NCBI GenBank assembly: GCA_031976395.1 | Contig: DALYLJ010000162.1 | Location: 1-7,551 of the forward strand | Length of the DNA: 7,551 nucleotides | Reading direction: 5' to 3' | From: UBA11164 sp002420085 | GTDB taxonomy: Bacteria; Pseudomonadota; Gammaproteobacteria; Xanthomonadales; Xanthomonadaceae | Shown: piece by piece, positions 5,717 to 7,551 of the stretch | Numbering within the stretch: the first letter of the stretch is position 1 | Layout of the letters: every line of letters starts with the position of its first letter | The notes under the pieces: model-generated | Seen by the model: the letters and a program-made list of their open reading frames with translations, nothing else | Told to the model about the DNA's origin: nothing | The model's database searches: none | Translations under genes and position numbers: made by a program

Positions 5717-7242
5717 TCGACCAGGGCTCCTGTCCTGGCGTCGATTTGTTCTTGTTTAAGCGTTTCTTGTTGCATTGCCCACATGCCAAGCTCGATCAAG
5801 TTTTCGCGGCATGGATATTTCATCTGTCTCAAGTCGGTTGCGTTGACCTGGGTATGACCGTTGAAACGCCTGAAATGCTCGTCAATGGCGGTCGTATTGA
5901 GGAATGCTGCCAGCCCATGGGCCAATGCTTGTGACAAGCCGTGCCTATTCTCATGAAACAGGTTCAGGTGGTTCTCAAAGCCCAGGGCTGGGGCATTGCC
6001 GAAGGTACAGGGATTGACTACACTGGCCATGATTCGGCGTTTTTCCTCCTTGCTTGAAAAGCGACGAACCACGCAATAAAAGCCGTTCGGATACAGCCAT
6101 TTTTCAGTATTTGAATTGCGGGCGATGGCGTTTGGTTTTTTCATGCCCTCAATTGGCCACTTGGCATTGACATTGCTGAAGTGTCCAGGGTACAACAGTG
6201 GTACGGTGCCTTCAGTCGGCATCGCGCGCAGGTGCTCTTTGAGTCGAAAGTCAACTACAGGTCCAGTCGAAACCTTGATGCCGAGGTCGTCCAGGGTCCA
6301 TCGAATGGTCGGTGGTAATTTGATGGTATTATCGTCTGCAGACAAAGGGATGTGAATGAAGCGCTCAGGGTCATCAGCCAGGACAATTTGTGAAAATGAA
6401 TGCGTGTGTGTTACGAGATCACTGAAACTATCATCGGTCGATGTCGAAATTGTAACCGGCCCCTGCTGACCGTCTCGCTCCAGGCGGATAATGATGTTCT
6501 CTTGCAGAACGGCATCATCCTTGAAAGCCGTGTTGCGTGACTCGAACAGGTGGATCTGGCAGATGGCTGCCCGTTGAAGGATGAAGTCGCGAAATGGTCG
6601 GTAATATGGTCCATTACAGAAACTGCGTGGAATGATTGCCACGATCTGTCCGCCAGGTGCAGTCAGGGCAACAGCCAGTGCCAGGAACGCGCTATACAAA
6701 TTGACCGTTTCGATTCCAATTCGGCGCAGTGCCAATCGATGAGTCGATCGACTGTTGATCTTTTTGTAGGGTGGGTTCAGGATGGCGTGTGTATAACGGC
6801 CAAGGGATTGGGAAAAAAGACTGCCGCTCAAAGAATTGACTGCGGCGTCAATGAAATCCTCATGGTGTATGTTGTAGATAAGCTCATTGCTGGCAACATG
6901 CGTGTCAAGAGTCTGCTTCAGGTGTTCGATCAGTGACGAATCGATCTCGAAGGCATCGACGGCAACTCGTCTAAAGTGGAATCGGCCGTTTTTCCATCTG
7001 TTGAGAAAGGCTGTCGATAACGAACCTATTCCCGAGCCGGCGTCCAGCAGGCGGCACTCGCCGTCACCGTCGGGAAAGAGATCGGCCATGAATACGGCTA
7101 TGCGTTCGGGCGTGAAAAACTGCCCAAGCCGCGCTTTCTTGGCAGGTTCAGTGCGCTTCGATATGTGCAATCTGTGCTGTTCAATCGCCGAAAGCAAGGC
7201 GTAATCTCCTGGGTTGCATCCAGCGTTCAGGCTTGGCAGCAT
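5713..7242 (-). CDS. PstI/BsuBI-type N6-adenine DNA methyltransferase
   Basis: Modification enzyme of the restriction-modification pair; transfers methyl from SAM to adenine N6, presumably within CTGCAG, protecting DNA from the neighbouring endonuclease. From ATG 7242 it has 509 residues, near the roughly 500-507 of M.BsuBI and M.PstI. Motifs: LGQFFTPERIAVFMADLF (39-56, motif X), LLDAGSGIG (65-73, SAM-binding motif I), FEID (98-101), HHEDF (126-130), and the catalytic NPPY (156-159, motif IV), in the order of gamma-class adenine methylases. The C-terminal half is the likely target-recognition region. The frame stays open upstream to the window edge, but that stretch is host-like in composition and has no family match. 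TTG 7197, preceded by AGGAGA, is a serious alternative start. Its stop overlaps the endonuclease start (ATGA), so translation is coupled. AT-richer than neighbours; intact. Confidence 0.92.
   Translation of the reverse strand: MLPSLNAGCNPGDYALLSAIEQHRLHISKRTEPAKKARLGQFFTPERIAVFMADLFPDGDGECRLLDAGSGIGSLSTAFLNRWKNGRFHFRRVAVDAFEIDSSLIEHLKQTLDTHVASNELIYNIHHEDFIDAAVNSLSGSLFSQSLGRYTHAILNPPYKKINSRSTHRLALRRIGIETVNLYSAFLALAVALTAPGGQIVAIIPRSFCNGPYYRPFRDFILQRAAICQIHLFESRNTAFKDDAVLQENIIIRLERDGQQGPVTISTSTDDSFSDLVTHTHSFSQIVLADDPERFIHIPLSADDNTIKLPPTIRWTLDDLGIKVSTGPVVDFRLKEHLRAMPTEGTVPLLYPGHFSNVNAKWPIEGMKKPNAIARNSNTEKWLYPNGFYCVVRRFSSKEEKRRIMASVVNPCTFGNAPALGFENHLNLFHENRHGLSQALAHGLAAFLNTTAIDEHFRRFNGHTQVNATDLRQMKYPCRENLIELGMWAMQQETLKQEQIDARTGALVE
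6336..6341. other. CTGCAG, presumed recognition site of the R-M pair
   Basis: This is the only CTGCAG I found by reading the window, and it lies inside the methyltransferase gene. If the pair has PstI/BsuBI specificity, this site must be methylated in a cell with active endonuclease. Only a couple of sites would be expected by chance in this length, so a single copy is not evidence of avoidance. Confidence 0.5.
7205..7210 (-). promoter_or_regulatory. Internal Shine-Dalgarno sequence pointing to a TTG start
   Basis: On the minus strand this is AGGAGA, 7 bases before an in-frame TTG at 7197-7195. Initiation there would give a 494-residue methylase beginning (M)LSAIEQHR, still keeping all motifs. 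The ATG at 7242 has no comparable site before it, so the TTG may be the true start. Confidence 0.5.
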
Positions 7243-7477
7243 GATCGGTGTGAGCCAATACCATTCGCCGGTGTCCGAAATCGGGCGAGTCTGCTGAGCG
7301 GCCAGGTCGGTCACCACGCTCGCTTGGTCAAGATACCACCAGGTCCACGCGCCGCGAAAACTCCGACTCCGGTGGGAGCTGGCCGTCACGGGGCTCGACC
7401 AGCGATCTCGCCGGGCGATCTCGGGACTGGCTGCGGCGGGTGCGGACGGTGGGCTGATGGAGTGGTCAGGCCAGCAA

Positions 7478-7489
7478 TCACAAAAGTGA
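7478..7489. promoter_or_regulatory. Palindrome TCAC-AAAA-GTGA in the divergent promoter region
   Basis: Perfect 4-bp arms around an AAAA spacer, 52 bases before the rightward gene and about 20 bases before its candidate -10. GTGAA recurs at 7496-7500, and CCGT/ACGG arms overlap it. Could be a small operator; the arms are short, so chance is possible. Confidence 0.3.
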
Positions 7490-7508
7490 ACCGTCTGTGA
7501 AAACGGCG

Positions 7509-7534
7509 TAGACTCAGGATTTTTCCGGGGAGGG
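7509..7534 (+). promoter_or_regulatory. Candidate -10 and strong ribosome-binding site for the right-edge gene
   Basis: TAGACT (7509-7514) resembles a -10 hexamer. GGGGAGGG (7527-7534) is an excellent Shine-Dalgarno match ending 6 bases before the ATG at 7541. Together they suggest a short leader for a rightward gene. Confidence 0.5.
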
Positions 7535-7540
7535 TCGAAC

Positions 7541-7551
7541 ATGAGCATCAT
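7541..7551 (+). CDS. Start of an unidentified rightward gene, cut by the window edge
   Basis: Only ATG AGC ATC and two further bases are present (M-S-I). The call rests on the strong ribosome-binding site 6 bases upstream and the candidate -10. Product cannot be guessed. It is divergent from the restriction-modification operon and lies in host-like DNA, so it is probably a chromosomal backbone gene. Confidence 0.45.

Larger units (their letters stand above)
7243..7540. other. Divergent intergenic region upstream of the methylase
   Basis: No gene is supported. The methylase frame is open through it on the minus strand, but a strong start signal for a rightward gene at its right end argues against coding. 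It should hold the R-M promoter; TATCTT (minus strand, 7331-7336) is a possible -10 without a good -35. Composition returns to host-like, GC-rich DNA from about 7260, marking the probable right limit of the acquired block. Confidence 0.45.

Noticed and set aside
4492..7337. GGTATCTTAACC (4492-4503) and, inverted, GGTCAAGATACC (7326-7337) as terminal inverted repeats of a mobile unit carrying the R-M genes
   Set aside because: They match at 11 of 12 bases, but such short imperfect pairs are expected by chance many times in a window this size, the match does not extend outward, and no transposase or target duplication is seen.
7243..7551. Open reading frame extending the methylase to 612 residues, reaching the window edge
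   Set aside because: The added N-terminus is host-like in composition, has no methylase homology, exceeds the family length by about 100 residues, and overlaps a strong rightward ribosome-binding site and start.

Overview
The window is a GC-rich bacterial chromosome segment with a clearly more AT-rich block at about 4764-7242. The order pyrE, an exonuclease III-type gene and ampG, together with high-GC codon use, suggests a gammaproteobacterium of the Lysobacterales/Xanthomonadales type. That lineage call is an inference from synteny remembered from the group, not from a search.

Left part (1-3411, host backbone). pyrE (orotate phosphoribosyltransferase, last pyrimidine-ring steps) runs leftward off the edge and lacks only its C-terminus. 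Divergent from it, an exonuclease III/AP endonuclease gene and an AmpG-type muropeptide permease gene run rightward and overlap by 4 bases, so they are probably one translationally coupled operon. The approximately 200-base divergent region between pyrE and the exonuclease holds a candidate promoter on each strand and a perfect 8-bp inverted repeat that would lie at the 5' end of the pyrE transcript. After ampG comes a small solitary ribbon-helix-helix protein resembling a FitA-type antitoxin, with no toxin beside it. It converges on an adenosine-kinase-like PfkB sugar/nucleoside kinase read leftward (3419-4357); a GC-rich hairpin separates their ends.

Middle gap (4358-4763). No convincing gene is present; it holds the kinase upstream region with a bulged hairpin around a possible -10 element, and the downstream end of the restriction gene.

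Right part (4764-7242, accessory). A leftward two-gene type II restriction-modification operon of the PstI/BsuBI kind is present: an N6-adenine methyltransferase (GQFFTP, LDAGSGIG and NPPY motifs) followed, with an ATGA overlap, by the cognate endonuclease. The endonuclease is split by a one-base frameshift at a run of four A's (5014-5017) between the two halves of its PD...E catalytic motif. Adding one A restores a full 317-residue PstI-like protein, so the locus is a recent pseudogene with a surviving methylase, a phase-variable allele, or a base-calling error. Lower GC and a self-contained function indicate horizontal acquisition.

Right edge (7243-7551). A divergent intergenic region carries a TCAC-AAAA-GTGA palindrome, then a strong ribosome-binding site and the first codons of a rightward gene cut off by the window end.

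I found no wholly new system. The most informative observations are the frameshifted endonuclease with an intact methylase, the catalytically intact exonuclease in the position that crc occupies in Pseudomonas, and the orphan antitoxin-like gene.
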